From contig NZ_MTAZ01000004.1 in NCBI RefSeq assembly GCF_002150785.1, positions 1 to 64,000 on the forward strand: 64,000 nt of DNA. Reading direction: 5' to 3'. The notes beneath the pieces were generated by a model. It saw only the letters and a list, made by a program, of their open reading frames with translations. It did not search any database and was not told where the DNA came from. The stretch is from Arenibacter amylolyticus (lineage in GTDB: Bacteria > Bacteroidota > Bacteroidia > Flavobacteriales > Flavobacteriaceae). Of this stretch, positions 43,886-52,524 are shown in pieces (the first letter of the stretch is position 1; each line of letters opens with the position of its first letter). The position numbers and the translations under genes are program-made.

Positions 43886-45069
43886 TGAAAAAACCAGAAG
43901 CCTTGGGGGATGGCCGACTCATAGGCCATTTAAAAGGGGGTGATAAGGGGCCTACTATGGTGTTCTTTGGCGGAATTCATGGGAACGAACCTTCTGGGGA
44001 AAAGGCCATAGAAGAAGTTTTCCAAAAATTGAAGAAAGAAATTATGCCCCTTAAGGGGTCTATTTATGGAATCCGTGGCAATGTGATGGCACTTAAGTTG
44101 GGTAAAAGATTTATAGATCATGATCTAAACCGATTATGGACTGAAAAAAGAATGGAAGAAATCTTCAACAAATCGGAAGATCAACTTCTTAGGGAAGAAA
44201 GGGAATTGCTCGCTATATCCCATGTTTTGAAGACCATTCTGGATACAGAACCGGGTCCATTTTATTTTATTGATTTTCATACCACCTCCAGTGAGACTCC
44301 TCCTTTTATCACTATAAACGATGCTTTGATTAACCGAAAATTTGCAAGGCTTTTTCCCGTGCCCATAGTGTTGGGGATAGAGGAGTATTTAGAAGGTCCC
44401 TTACTTAGTTATATCAACCAAAAAGGGTATCTCTCGGTAGGGTTTGAGTCTGGTCAACACCTAGCCAAAGAAGCCGTGGAGAATAGCGTTGCTTTTATGT
44501 GGTTGGCCCTGGTATACGGCGGCGCTCTTTTAAAAGATTCCATTACCGATTTTGAGGAATACAAGACAAAACTTCAAGAATCGGGCGGTAATGATTCCAA
44601 CTTTTATGAGATTTTCTATAAACACGGCCTTGAAAAAAGGGACCAATTTACCATGGAACCCGGATTCAGGAGTTTCGATCTAGTCAATAAAGGAAGTTTA
44701 TTGGCCCAACACAATCATGAATCTATATTGGCAAAAAAACAGGCACGGGTATTTATGCCGCTGTATCAAAAGCAGGGAGAGGATGGTTTTTTTCTAATTA
44801 GAAAAATCCCTTCCCTGGCCTTGTGGTTATCTGCCGTATTGAGAAAAATAAAGATGAGTGCCCTGCTGCCCCTATTACCCGGACTATCCTGGGCAGATAA
44901 AAATAAGGGCATTTTATTGGTCAATAAAAAGGCTGCCCGATTTTTAGCAAAGCCATTTTTCCATCTGTTGGGATATCGGAATAGGGTACTCAATAAAAAT
45001 GAAATTTTAATGATCAGTAGGGAGTCCACCGCTAAGAACAAGATGTACCAAGCTACCTGGTGGTACTAA
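43882..45069 (+). CDS. M14-type succinylglutamate desuccinylase/aspartoacylase-like deacylase
   Basis: This zinc amidohydrolase has 395 residues from MMKKPEALGDGRL. Zinc ligands are seen in FGGIHGNEPSGE (His and Glu) and YFIDFHTTSS (His). The substrate-binding HDLNRLW and the catalytic Glu in VGFESGQHLAKE are also present. AstE/AspA-type enzymes release an acyl group from an amino acid. The frame extends to 43825, but the ATG at 43882 overlaps the upstream TGA (ATGA) and removes 19 unrelated residues. The last 100 residues form an extra region. Pairing with a GCS2 ligase suggests it hydrolyses an acyl-amino acid or the ligase's product; the substrate is not known. Confidence 0.82.
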   Translation: MMKKPEALGDGRLIGHLKGGDKGPTMVFFGGIHGNEPSGEKAIEEVFQKLKKEIMPLKGSIYGIRGNVMALKLGKRFIDHDLNRLWTEKRMEEIFNKSEDQLLREERELLAISHVLKTILDTEPGPFYFIDFHTTSSETPPFITINDALINRKFARLFPVPIVLGIEEYLEGPLLSYINQKGYLSVGFESGQHLAKEAVENSVAFMWLALVYGGALLKDSITDFEEYKTKLQESGGNDSNFYEIFYKHGLEKRDQFTMEPGFRSFDLVNKGSLLAQHNHESILAKKQARVFMPLYQKQGEDGFFLIRKIPSLALWLSAVLRKIKMSALLPLLPGLSWADKNKGILLVNKKAARFLAKPFFHLLGYRNRVLNKNEILMISRESTAKNKMYQATWWY

Positions 45070-45075
45070 AAAGAA

Positions 45076-45119
45076 AAATCCGTTTAACACAAGCTTTTGG
45101 GCCCATGTTAAACGGATTT
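45076..45119. terminator. Terminator between the M14 and M1 genes
   Basis: AAATCCGTTTAACA pairs perfectly with TGTTAAACGGATTT (14 bp) around a 16-nt loop, 6 bp after the M14 stop and 20 bp from the M1 stop. A T-run is not pronounced, but the position between convergent genes and the A-rich flank fit a bidirectional terminator. Confidence 0.75.
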
Positions 45120-45139
45120 ATCCATTTGGTTAAACTGTT

Positions 45140-47008
45140 TTATTCTGAAGCCTGCCAAAAATTATTTTCCAAATCGACGTCTGCCATCAACTGGGAAGGA
45201 TCTATAACAATGGCCTTAACGCTATCTAAAGGCTTGTTAAGCTCAAAACTATAGGTTGGGTATGCCCAGGCCCAGTTTGGTAATACGGTTCTTTCAAGGC
45301 CAGGATAAGGATTATCCTTCCCGCCGTACATCATCCTAAGCGGAGCATAATACGTTTCTTGGGTCCCGTCCTTGTAGATAACAAAAATATCTATAGGCAT
45401 GGGCATGGAACCAATACGCTCTAAACTAATCTTTGTCTTATCCCCTTCTGCTACTACTTCTTTAATACCATAATCGATGGTTTTGGTAGTCTGGGTCCAG
45501 TCCGATAGGTACCAGTTTAATTCCATCTTGGACACTTTTTCTGCAGTCCTGATGAAATCGTTGGGTGTGGGGTGGGTAAACTTAAAATCCTCATAGTATT
45601 TCCTTAAGGTTTCCATCAGCTTATCCTGCCCTATTACATAGCCCAATTGGGAAAGGAAAATAGCGCCTTTGCTATAGGCAGCAACACTATATGCAAAATT
45701 GAGATCATAACGATCTGCGTGGGTGGTCTGTGGTTCTTCCATTCCAGATTCTATCAGCCTATAGTAGCTGTTATAAGATCCTTCAAAAGGATTTTCCTTG
45801 TTCTGATCCATAATCTGGTTCATACACAAACTGGAAATAAAGGAAGTAAAGCCTTCATCCATCCACTCGTGCTTGGTCTCATTAGTAGCCAATACGTGCT
45901 GAAACCATGCGTGGGCCAGCTCGTGGACCATTACGCCCACCAGGCTACCAAAGGATCTTTCCCCGGTAATAAGGGTACCCATGGCATATTCCATTCCGCC
46001 GTCTCCCCCTTGTATTACGGAGTATTGCTCATAGGGATATTCCCCAATGTTCCTGCTTAGGAACTCCATAGCTTCGGCTGTTTTAGACTGAAGGTTTTTC
46101 CAGTTCTCCAAAATGTCCTTGTTGTCCTTGTAAAGGAAATGCAAGGTAGGTCCGTCTTCCATCCGTAGCACATCGTGGATATAGTCCGGATCTGCCCCCC
46201 AGAAGAAGTCGTGCACCATAGGCGCTTTAAAATGCCAGGTAAGGGTTTTTCCCCTTTGCCTTTTCACTTTTGTTCCTGGAGCCTCGTATCCATGCCCTAT
46301 TTCCTGGGCATTTTGTAGGTAGCCGGTAGCGCCAACGGTATACTTTTTATCCAAGGTAAGCTTTACATCATAATCGCCCCACACCCCATGAAATTCACGG
46401 GCTATGTACGGGGTTGCATGCCAGCCCTCAAAATCGTATTCTACCATTTTAGGATACCACTGCGTCATAGAAAGGGCTACCCCTTCCTTACTATTTCTAC
46501 CACTACGTCTAATTTGTTGGGGTACCTGCCCCTCAAAGACCATATCAAAAGTAGTTTTACCGCCAGCTGGGATGGGTTGGTTTAGTTCTACCACCAAGAT
46601 GGTTCCCTCTTCTGTGTATTTTACGGGTTGGCCATCCTGACTAAGTTGGCTAACACGTAAGTAACCAATTTCTTCCGGACTTAGGGTTGCAATTCTACTT
46701 ACCCCTTCGTTCATCATTCTACGGTCTGGATCAGGGATAGTTTGTAAGCGAACATCCATTTCGCTTCCAGGTTGAAAGGCATTGAAATAGAGGTGATAAA
46801 ATACCCGTGTTAACTCGTCCGGGGAATTATTGGTATACACCAATTTTTGGGTTCCTGTATATTGATAATTTTTAACATCCATGGTTACGTCCATGGTATA
46901 ATCTACATGTTGTTGCCAATAGGCATTGTTGCCTTGGGCCTCTAATGTAGATGTTAGCCCACAGAGCGCAACGAACAATCCAATTAAAAATCCTTTACTT
47001 TTTTTCAT
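45140..47008 (-). CDS. M1-family zinc aminopeptidase, secreted
   Basis: The 622-residue protein has a signal peptide (MKKSKGFLIGLFVALCGLTSTLEAQG) and an N-terminal beta domain. The gluzincin site VMVHELAHAWFQHVLATNETKHEWMDEGF supplies HELAH and the downstream Glu ligand. The exopeptidase motif is the GGMEYA-like GGDGGMEYAMGT just upstream. It would release N-terminal amino acids from peptides in the periplasm or outside the cell. It is the last gene of a four-gene minus-strand run (MBL, SMP-30, S8, M1), 5 bp after the S8 gene. No T9SS domain is seen at the C-terminus. Confidence 0.92.
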   Translation of the reverse strand: MKKSKGFLIGLFVALCGLTSTLEAQGNNAYWQQHVDYTMDVTMDVKNYQYTGTQKLVYTNNSPDELTRVFYHLYFNAFQPGSEMDVRLQTIPDPDRRMMNEGVSRIATLSPEEIGYLRVSQLSQDGQPVKYTEEGTILVVELNQPIPAGGKTTFDMVFEGQVPQQIRRSGRNSKEGVALSMTQWYPKMVEYDFEGWHATPYIAREFHGVWGDYDVKLTLDKKYTVGATGYLQNAQEIGHGYEAPGTKVKRQRGKTLTWHFKAPMVHDFFWGADPDYIHDVLRMEDGPTLHFLYKDNKDILENWKNLQSKTAEAMEFLSRNIGEYPYEQYSVIQGGDGGMEYAMGTLITGERSFGSLVGVMVHELAHAWFQHVLATNETKHEWMDEGFTSFISSLCMNQIMDQNKENPFEGSYNSYYRLIESGMEEPQTTHADRYDLNFAYSVAAYSKGAIFLSQLGYVIGQDKLMETLRKYYEDFKFTHPTPNDFIRTAEKVSKMELNWYLSDWTQTTKTIDYGIKEVVAEGDKTKISLERIGSMPMPIDIFVIYKDGTQETYYAPLRMMYGGKDNPYPGLERTVLPNWAWAYPTYSFELNKPLDSVKAIVIDPSQLMADVDLENNFWQASE

Positions 47009-47013
47009 TTTTA

Positions 47014-48642
47014 TTATAGTTTAATTTTTCCTTTAGAAACGGCCTCGGCCATAATTAGGGCATTATAGGCATTTACCATTTTTCCGGATTTGGAGATATC
47101 TTTAAAATGCTTTGGTTTATCTGCATCGCCTCCTACAATTACTTGTAAGTTGGAGGTAAGTCCAGACTGCATTATTATTTTCTTTACCTGTGCGGCCGAT
47201 AAATCTGGGTAATAAGACATAATAAGCGCTGCTACACCGGCAACGGCAGGCGCTGCCATAGAAGTACCCCCTTGAAATTCATATTCGTTACCTGGCATGG
47301 TAGAATAAATAGCGCTTCCTGGGGCAAACACGTCTACATTTATAGCTCCATAGTTAGAGAAGGAAGCTATCATTTCCGATCCATACTTACTAGTCAATGC
47401 TCCTACCGTAATAACATTATCGGCAATTTCTGGCCCGTTGTTAATTTGGTCGTTGGGGAAATTGGGGTTGTTGGGATCGTCCAGGTCTTGGCTAGAGTTT
47501 CCTGCGGCATGTACAAAAAGTACATCGTGCTCGGCAGCGTATTTAATGGCATCGTATACCCATTCTGCATTGGGAGAATAGGCTTTTCCGAAGCTACCAT
47601 TAATTATTCTAGCACCGTTGTCTACTGCGTAACGGATGCCTAGGGCAATATCCTTATCGTATTCGTCTCCGTTGGGGACGGCACGGATACTCATAAGCTT
47701 TACGTTATTTGCAACACCGTTTGCACCAAGGCCATTATTTCTTTGAGCGGCAATTATCCCGGCAACATGGGTACCGTGACTCTCGTCTTCTACGCGGTTT
47801 TGCGGATTACCGTCTCCGTAGTTGGTATCGTTAATGTCATAGGGATCGTCCCCTACAATTTCCCTTCCGTTAAAATCCACATTGTAGTGGTAATTAAGTT
47901 GTTCTGCGAAATAGGTAATTCCTCTGTTTAATTCCTCCAACACCTCGGAAATAGAATCTTTAATGCTCAGCATCTGGGTTAGGATCCCCACGTTGCCAAT
48001 CATGTTCTCATTTTCCGTATCTATGGCAGCCAGGTCTTCCTTGGTATAGGAATCTTTACCCAAGAAGGTTTTTACTTCAGTATCGGCATTTTTTACTGCC
48101 TGGTAAAGCTGCTCATAACGCTGTTTGTTGCTCAGGGCCTTTTCTGTATCTTTCTCCAATTCTTTCTTGGCTCTTTGCTGTAGTTCTTCATCCCCTAAAC
48201 CTAGGGCAACAATCCTCGTCTTTTCTAGCTGTTCGTTATAGGAATCGCCCAAAAAGTTATAGCCATGGATATCGTCTACGTATCCGTTATTGTCATCGTC
48301 TATATTATTTCCGGGAATCTCCTTTTCGTTTACCCAAAGTACATTTTTAAGGTCTTCATGGGCAAGGTCCATACCAGCATCCAACACGGCAACTACTACA
48401 GTTTTACCTTTTCTATTTTTAATAATTTCGGAATAGGCCTTATCCACGCTCATTCCCGGGATGGTATCGGTAAGCAGGTCTAAGTGGCCCCAGTTTTTTT
48501 TCTCAGCCTCGGTAAGTTCCGAGGTTTTTAAGGGAAGGGTGTCTATATTCTCAATTGGGGTAGAAACCAGGGCGGTTCCACCACAACTAAAAAGAAGCGC
48601 AGAGGCCATGATGGCCAGCAAGGATTTGTTTACGTTCATCAT
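47014..48642 (-). CDS. S8 subtilisin-like lipoprotein peptidase
   Basis: The 542-residue protein has a lipoprotein signal (LLAIMASALLFSCGG) and a subtilisin domain with the catalytic triad Asp in VAVLDAGMDLAHEDL, His in DESHGTHVAGIIAA and Ser in GGTSMAAPAVAGVAAL. About 170 residues are inserted between Asp and His (helical, Lys/Glu-rich, near 150-270). Subtilases of this sort degrade proteins outside the cytoplasm. It follows the SMP-30-like gene after 19 bp and precedes M1 by 5 bp, so endo- and exopeptidase are made together. Confidence 0.92.
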   Translation of the reverse strand: MMNVNKSLLAIMASALLFSCGGTALVSTPIENIDTLPLKTSELTEAEKKNWGHLDLLTDTIPGMSVDKAYSEIIKNRKGKTVVVAVLDAGMDLAHEDLKNVLWVNEKEIPGNNIDDDNNGYVDDIHGYNFLGDSYNEQLEKTRIVALGLGDEELQQRAKKELEKDTEKALSNKQRYEQLYQAVKNADTEVKTFLGKDSYTKEDLAAIDTENENMIGNVGILTQMLSIKDSISEVLEELNRGITYFAEQLNYHYNVDFNGREIVGDDPYDINDTNYGDGNPQNRVEDESHGTHVAGIIAAQRNNGLGANGVANNVKLMSIRAVPNGDEYDKDIALGIRYAVDNGARIINGSFGKAYSPNAEWVYDAIKYAAEHDVLFVHAAGNSSQDLDDPNNPNFPNDQINNGPEIADNVITVGALTSKYGSEMIASFSNYGAINVDVFAPGSAIYSTMPGNEYEFQGGTSMAAPAVAGVAALIMSYYPDLSAAQVKKIIMQSGLTSNLQVIVGGDADKPKHFKDISKSGKMVNAYNALIMAEAVSKGKIKL

Positions 48643-48661
48643 TGTTTGTAGTTAAATTAAA

Positions 48662-49549
48662 TTATAAAATTTTGTTGAAAGATCTGCCCGGATAATCCGC
48701 ACGAAAGGTTTCTATACTGCCACGATCTGCCATGGTAACAAAACAGGTTTTACCATCTTTGCCACCAAAAGCGAGGTTAGAGGGTTTTTTCCCTTTCAGT
48801 TGGACTTCCGATATTATTTTTCCGTTTTTGTTTACCACTACCACGGTTCCTTTCCCATAACGGGTAATGTATAAATTTCCCTTATTATCGCATCGCATCC
48901 CGTCTAGGCCCTCGTCTTCAAAAGAGATCAATTCTTTCTTTTTGTGTACGCTGCCATCGGCATTAATGCTGTATTCCCAGACCTTGCGCTGTACGGATTC
49001 GTTCACATACAGCTTGCGGCCATCGGGACTCACTTCTATTCCATTGGTGGTCCCCATATTATCTTCCAAAAGCTTCAATTTCCCGTTAGGGGCTACCATC
49101 CAAATTCTCCCACTGCCTTCTGCCCAATTGGGATCGCTTAAATACAGGGTGTTATTAGGGGCAATGGCCAGGTCATTAGGCTGATTAAAGGTGGAGTCTT
49201 GTACCCATACCTCTGGTAGGTTGCTTCCTTTTTTAACCCTAAAGACCTTATGGCCCATATAATCTGCAATAAACATATCTCCTTGGGCATTAAAACGTAT
49301 GCCGTTTCCAATGCTTCCTTTGGGCAACCTAAGGTAAATTTTTCCTTTTCCCTGCGGGTCTACCACCCCAATGGTTCCTTCTTCCTCATAATTAACGGCA
49401 AACAAGGCTCCCTGTGCGTTTACGGCCGGACCTTCTATTCCCTTGGTAAATACGTATTCTTCCGTAAAGTCGGTGCTATGTTTTTTTGCTGGGCTACAGC
49501 CTACAATTATTAAAAAACAGGTGAAGGCAAGGAGGTTGGCTTGATTCAT
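48662..49549 (-). CDS. SMP-30/gluconolactonase-like lipoprotein
   Basis: The protein has 295 residues from MNQANLLAFTCFLIIVGCSPAKK, a lipoprotein signal with lipobox IVGC. The body is a six-bladed beta-propeller of the SMP-30/gluconolactonase/strictosidine-synthase-like group (NGIRFNAQGDMFIADYMGHKVFRV, QPNDLAIAPNNTLYLSDPNW, NGIEVSPDGRKLYVNE, GLDGMRCDNKGNLYITRYGKG). The start at 49549 is 1 bp after the upstream MBL gene's stop; the longer frame from 49570 overlaps that gene by 20 bp and adds residues before the signal. Family members are lactonases or bind calcium; substrate unknown. Confidence 0.85.
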   Translation of the reverse strand: MNQANLLAFTCFLIIVGCSPAKKHSTDFTEEYVFTKGIEGPAVNAQGALFAVNYEEEGTIGVVDPQGKGKIYLRLPKGSIGNGIRFNAQGDMFIADYMGHKVFRVKKGSNLPEVWVQDSTFNQPNDLAIAPNNTLYLSDPNWAEGSGRIWMVAPNGKLKLLEDNMGTTNGIEVSPDGRKLYVNESVQRKVWEYSINADGSVHKKKELISFEDEGLDGMRCDNKGNLYITRYGKGTVVVVNKNGKIISEVQLKGKKPSNLAFGGKDGKTCFVTMADRGSIETFRADYPGRSFNKIL

Positions 49550-49550
49550 A

Positions 49551-50411
49551 TTATTTAAAAAGATGGTCAAAGGTATGTATTTCGTTTAAGCGCACTCCTC
49601 TCTCCGTGGTCTTTAAGGTGCAAATTTGATTATGGGCGTCGTGTTCCATAAACAAGTAATAGTCATTTTTTACCGCGGTTTCCAAAAAATGAGCTTTTTC
49701 GGAAAGGGTTACTAAAGGGCGGGTATCGTATCCCATCACATAGGGAAGGGGAATGTGACCTACCGTAGGGATGAGGTCTGCAACAAAGACCAAGGTCTTG
49801 CCTTGGTAGGTGATATGGGGTAACATTTGTTTCTCCGTATGACCGTCTACAAATAAGATTCCAAAATCTAATTCCGATTTTTCAACAAAATCGGTCCCAT
49901 TCCTACTTATAAACCGCAACTGTCCACTTTCTTGCATGGGCAAAAGGTTTTCTGTTAAAAACGAAGCCTTTTCCCTAGCATTGGGTTTAGTTGCCCATTC
50001 CCAGTGGGCTTCATTGGTCCAGAAATGTGCATTCTTAAAGGCGGGTTCGTAGCCTGTTCTGTCCTTATTCCATTGAATACTCCCCCCACAATGGTCAAAA
50101 TGCAGGTGGGTTAAGAATACATCGGTAATATCGTCCCGATGAAAGCCATGCTTTTTAAGGGAACGGTCCAAGGAATGGTCGCCCCATTGATAATAGTAAC
50201 TGAAAAATTTTTCGGATTGTTTATTGCCCATTCCGTTATCGATTAGAATTAATCGATCGCCATTTTCGATCAAGAGGCATCGGGCAGCAAGATCGATCAT
50301 ATTATTGGCGTCGGCGGGATTGGTCCTGTTCCAAATCGATTTGGGCACAACACCGAACATGGCCCCACCATCCAACTTAAAATTTCCTGTTTCTATGGGG
50401 TATAGTCTCAT
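49551..50411 (-). CDS. MBL-fold metallohydrolase
   Basis: The 286-residue protein has the metallo-beta-lactamase motif THLHFDHCGG and further ligands in VFVDGHTEKQMLPH, FVADLIPT and MEHDAHN. It has no signal peptide. It is the first gene of the hydrolase run down to M1. MBL-fold enzymes of this architecture cleave lactones, thioesters or related esters (Zn or Fe). Together with an SMP-30-like propeller next to it, a lactone-processing role is conceivable but not shown. Confidence 0.88.
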   Translation of the reverse strand: MRLYPIETGNFKLDGGAMFGVVPKSIWNRTNPADANNMIDLAARCLLIENGDRLILIDNGMGNKQSEKFFSYYYQWGDHSLDRSLKKHGFHRDDITDVFLTHLHFDHCGGSIQWNKDRTGYEPAFKNAHFWTNEAHWEWATKPNAREKASFLTENLLPMQESGQLRFISRNGTDFVEKSELDFGILFVDGHTEKQMLPHITYQGKTLVFVADLIPTVGHIPLPYVMGYDTRPLVTLSEKAHFLETAVKNDYYLFMEHDAHNQICTLKTTERGVRLNEIHTFDHLFK

Positions 50412-50523
50412 CGAAAAAGATTAGTATGTGCAAAATAACAAAAGGAGTAGGTATAATGTTATAAACCCTATTTTATTAGTGGTTATTTAACATTTCAATT
50501 TATAGAATTAGCGGTAACTCCTA

Positions 50524-52305
50524 CTATTCCAAATAAATAATCTTCTCATTCACACTAATATTTTCCTTAAAATGGAAGGGACGTTTATGACCCTGTTCGT
50601 CCATAATAAGAATAGGAAGGATGTCCTTATTTTTACCGTATTTTTTTACCCATTCCCTAGTAGTGCTATCTTCCTCTGCCTTTACTATTTGCTCTTTAAA
50701 TTCATTGGCAGAAATTTTATAGGCCCAAGGGGTCAAATCTGTTTTACTTGCAAACAGGGAAGAGGCATCCATAGGGTCCAGTAAATTTAAGCCTGCAGCG
50801 TTTTCATCTGGAGAGATCAAAACCACCTTATTGGGGATATAGAAGGAATTATGAGCCAACTGGGTGGCAAGCATATTGATTTCGCTATTTCCCGTGAGCG
50901 CAATAAAGGTGTTTTTATCCTGGGCATTGGCCAGTTCAAAAGTGTCTTCTTTTAAGGCATTGCCGTAAATGGCATTCATCCCCATTTCCTTGGCCTCATT
51001 TACGAGGTCTTTATTAGAGTCTATCAAGACCACTTCCTGGTGTTCCTTCAGTTGGGATGCCATATAGCGCCCTAAGGGGTTTGCACCCAGAATAAGGTAC
51101 CCCTTTCTTGAATCTTGCTTTACCAACTCCCCTCTTTTTCGCAACCAATTGGTAGTCCAGGTAAGGAATAAAGGGACGGTAAGCGTGGTGGAAATAGCCA
51201 TAAATACCAAGATGGAAAATATTTCGGTAGTGATGATTCCCATTTGCAATCCAATGCCCGCTATAATAATTTCTACAGCCCCTCTTCCATTCATCCCAGT
51301 ACCTATGGTAATACCTTCGCGCCATCCATGGCCACTAGGAAGATAGAATAAAGCAGTACCTACAATTTTTCCGACTACGGCACCTACAATGATTAAAATT
51401 AAAAGGGCAAGATCTGTTTGGAAGACTTCCAAGCTAACATGGAATCCGGCGGTGACAAAGAAAATAGGAGCTAGAAAACCTATAGACATGTCGTGAAATA
51501 CCCCGGTAACTTCTTTAAAAACCTGACGGGGAAATACCCCATCCCTAATGAAGAGTCCGGCCATAAATGCTCCTAAAATCCCGTGGAGTCCGGCAATTTC
51601 TGCCAATTCTGAAAACAACAGGACAATAAGCACCATTATGGTAAAATGAAAGGTGCGGCTTATCGTCTTAAATTTGGACAATGCCTTGCCGATAAGTGGA
51701 AACATATAAATACCGATAATGACCGCGGCTGCAAAGAAGAGGATAGCCTTTCCGGCCACCCAGCTCAATCCGGCTGCATCTACACTACCCACGTCTACAA
51801 AACCGATGATTCCGGCAAATATTACCAATGCCAAAGTATCCGATATTAGGGCTCCGGCCATAAGAACATAGGCAATACGGGTGTCTAGTAATTTTAAATC
51901 TACTAAAATTCTACTTTTGGTAGCTAGGGAGGTTACCCCTACTGCAATACCCACAAATAGGGCGGCAATTTGGGTGCCATCAAAAATAATGATGGTATAG
52001 TATCCCAATACAAAGGGAACCACAAAGCCCCCTATAGCTGCAAGTAGGCCTGCCCATGAGGCTTTTCCTAAATCTTTAAAATTGATTTCCATTCCTATAT
52101 AGGCCATGAGAAAGATGATACCCACTTCGGCCAAGGTGTCTAGAGCTGCAGAGGTTTCCAATAGGCCCAATAGCGCCGGACCAAGTACTATACCGATTAG
52201 AAGTTCGCCAAGAATGGGAGGAAACCCTACTCGTTTAGCTACCATACCGCCTGCCCAGGCAGCAAGTAAAACAAGTAGAAGATTTAATATTTGCAGTTCT
52301 GCCAT
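50524..52305 (-). CDS. Cation:proton antiporter (CPA2 type) with nucleotide-binding tail
   Basis: The 593-residue protein has a membrane half (about 1-380, 11-13 helices) of the Na+/H+ exchanger CPA2/Kef type. Family patterns are FPPILGELLIGIVLGPALLG near the start and LHGILGAFMAGLFIRDGVF near 240. The cytoplasmic half has a TrkA-N/RCK-like Rossmann domain (GYLILGANPLGRYMASQLKEHQEVVLIDSNKD, about 395-510) and a C-terminal region. Such antiporters exchange K+ or Na+ for H+ in pH and osmotic control, gated by nucleotide binding. It is divergent from another antiporter of a different branch, with 219 bp between the start codons. Confidence 0.9.
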   Translation of the reverse strand: MAELQILNLLLVLLAAWAGGMVAKRVGFPPILGELLIGIVLGPALLGLLETSAALDTLAEVGIIFLMAYIGMEINFKDLGKASWAGLLAAIGGFVVPFVLGYYTIIIFDGTQIAALFVGIAVGVTSLATKSRILVDLKLLDTRIAYVLMAGALISDTLALVIFAGIIGFVDVGSVDAAGLSWVAGKAILFFAAAVIIGIYMFPLIGKALSKFKTISRTFHFTIMVLIVLLFSELAEIAGLHGILGAFMAGLFIRDGVFPRQVFKEVTGVFHDMSIGFLAPIFFVTAGFHVSLEVFQTDLALLILIIVGAVVGKIVGTALFYLPSGHGWREGITIGTGMNGRGAVEIIIAGIGLQMGIITTEIFSILVFMAISTTLTVPLFLTWTTNWLRKRGELVKQDSRKGYLILGANPLGRYMASQLKEHQEVVLIDSNKDLVNEAKEMGMNAIYGNALKEDTFELANAQDKNTFIALTGNSEINMLATQLAHNSFYIPNKVVLISPDENAAGLNLLDPMDASSLFASKTDLTPWAYKISANEFKEQIVKAEEDSTTREWVKKYGKNKDILPILIMDEQGHKRPFHFKENISVNEKIIYLE

Positions 52306-52524
52306 AGGATACTAGATTTGAAAAGTAGGTCGGAAAAATACTTAAATATTGCTAATTGGCAAAGAAACCCTATAATATGTTAGGATTGTCCAACGGAATC
52401 CATTTACCCATATTGGCTTTGCAAATGGATCTTTATCAATAAGGGGATGCTAGTGAAGATAAGGTTTTTTCTGTTTTATTTTACATTTCTATGTAAGAAA
52501 ACTTATCTTGTCCTAAAATATTAT

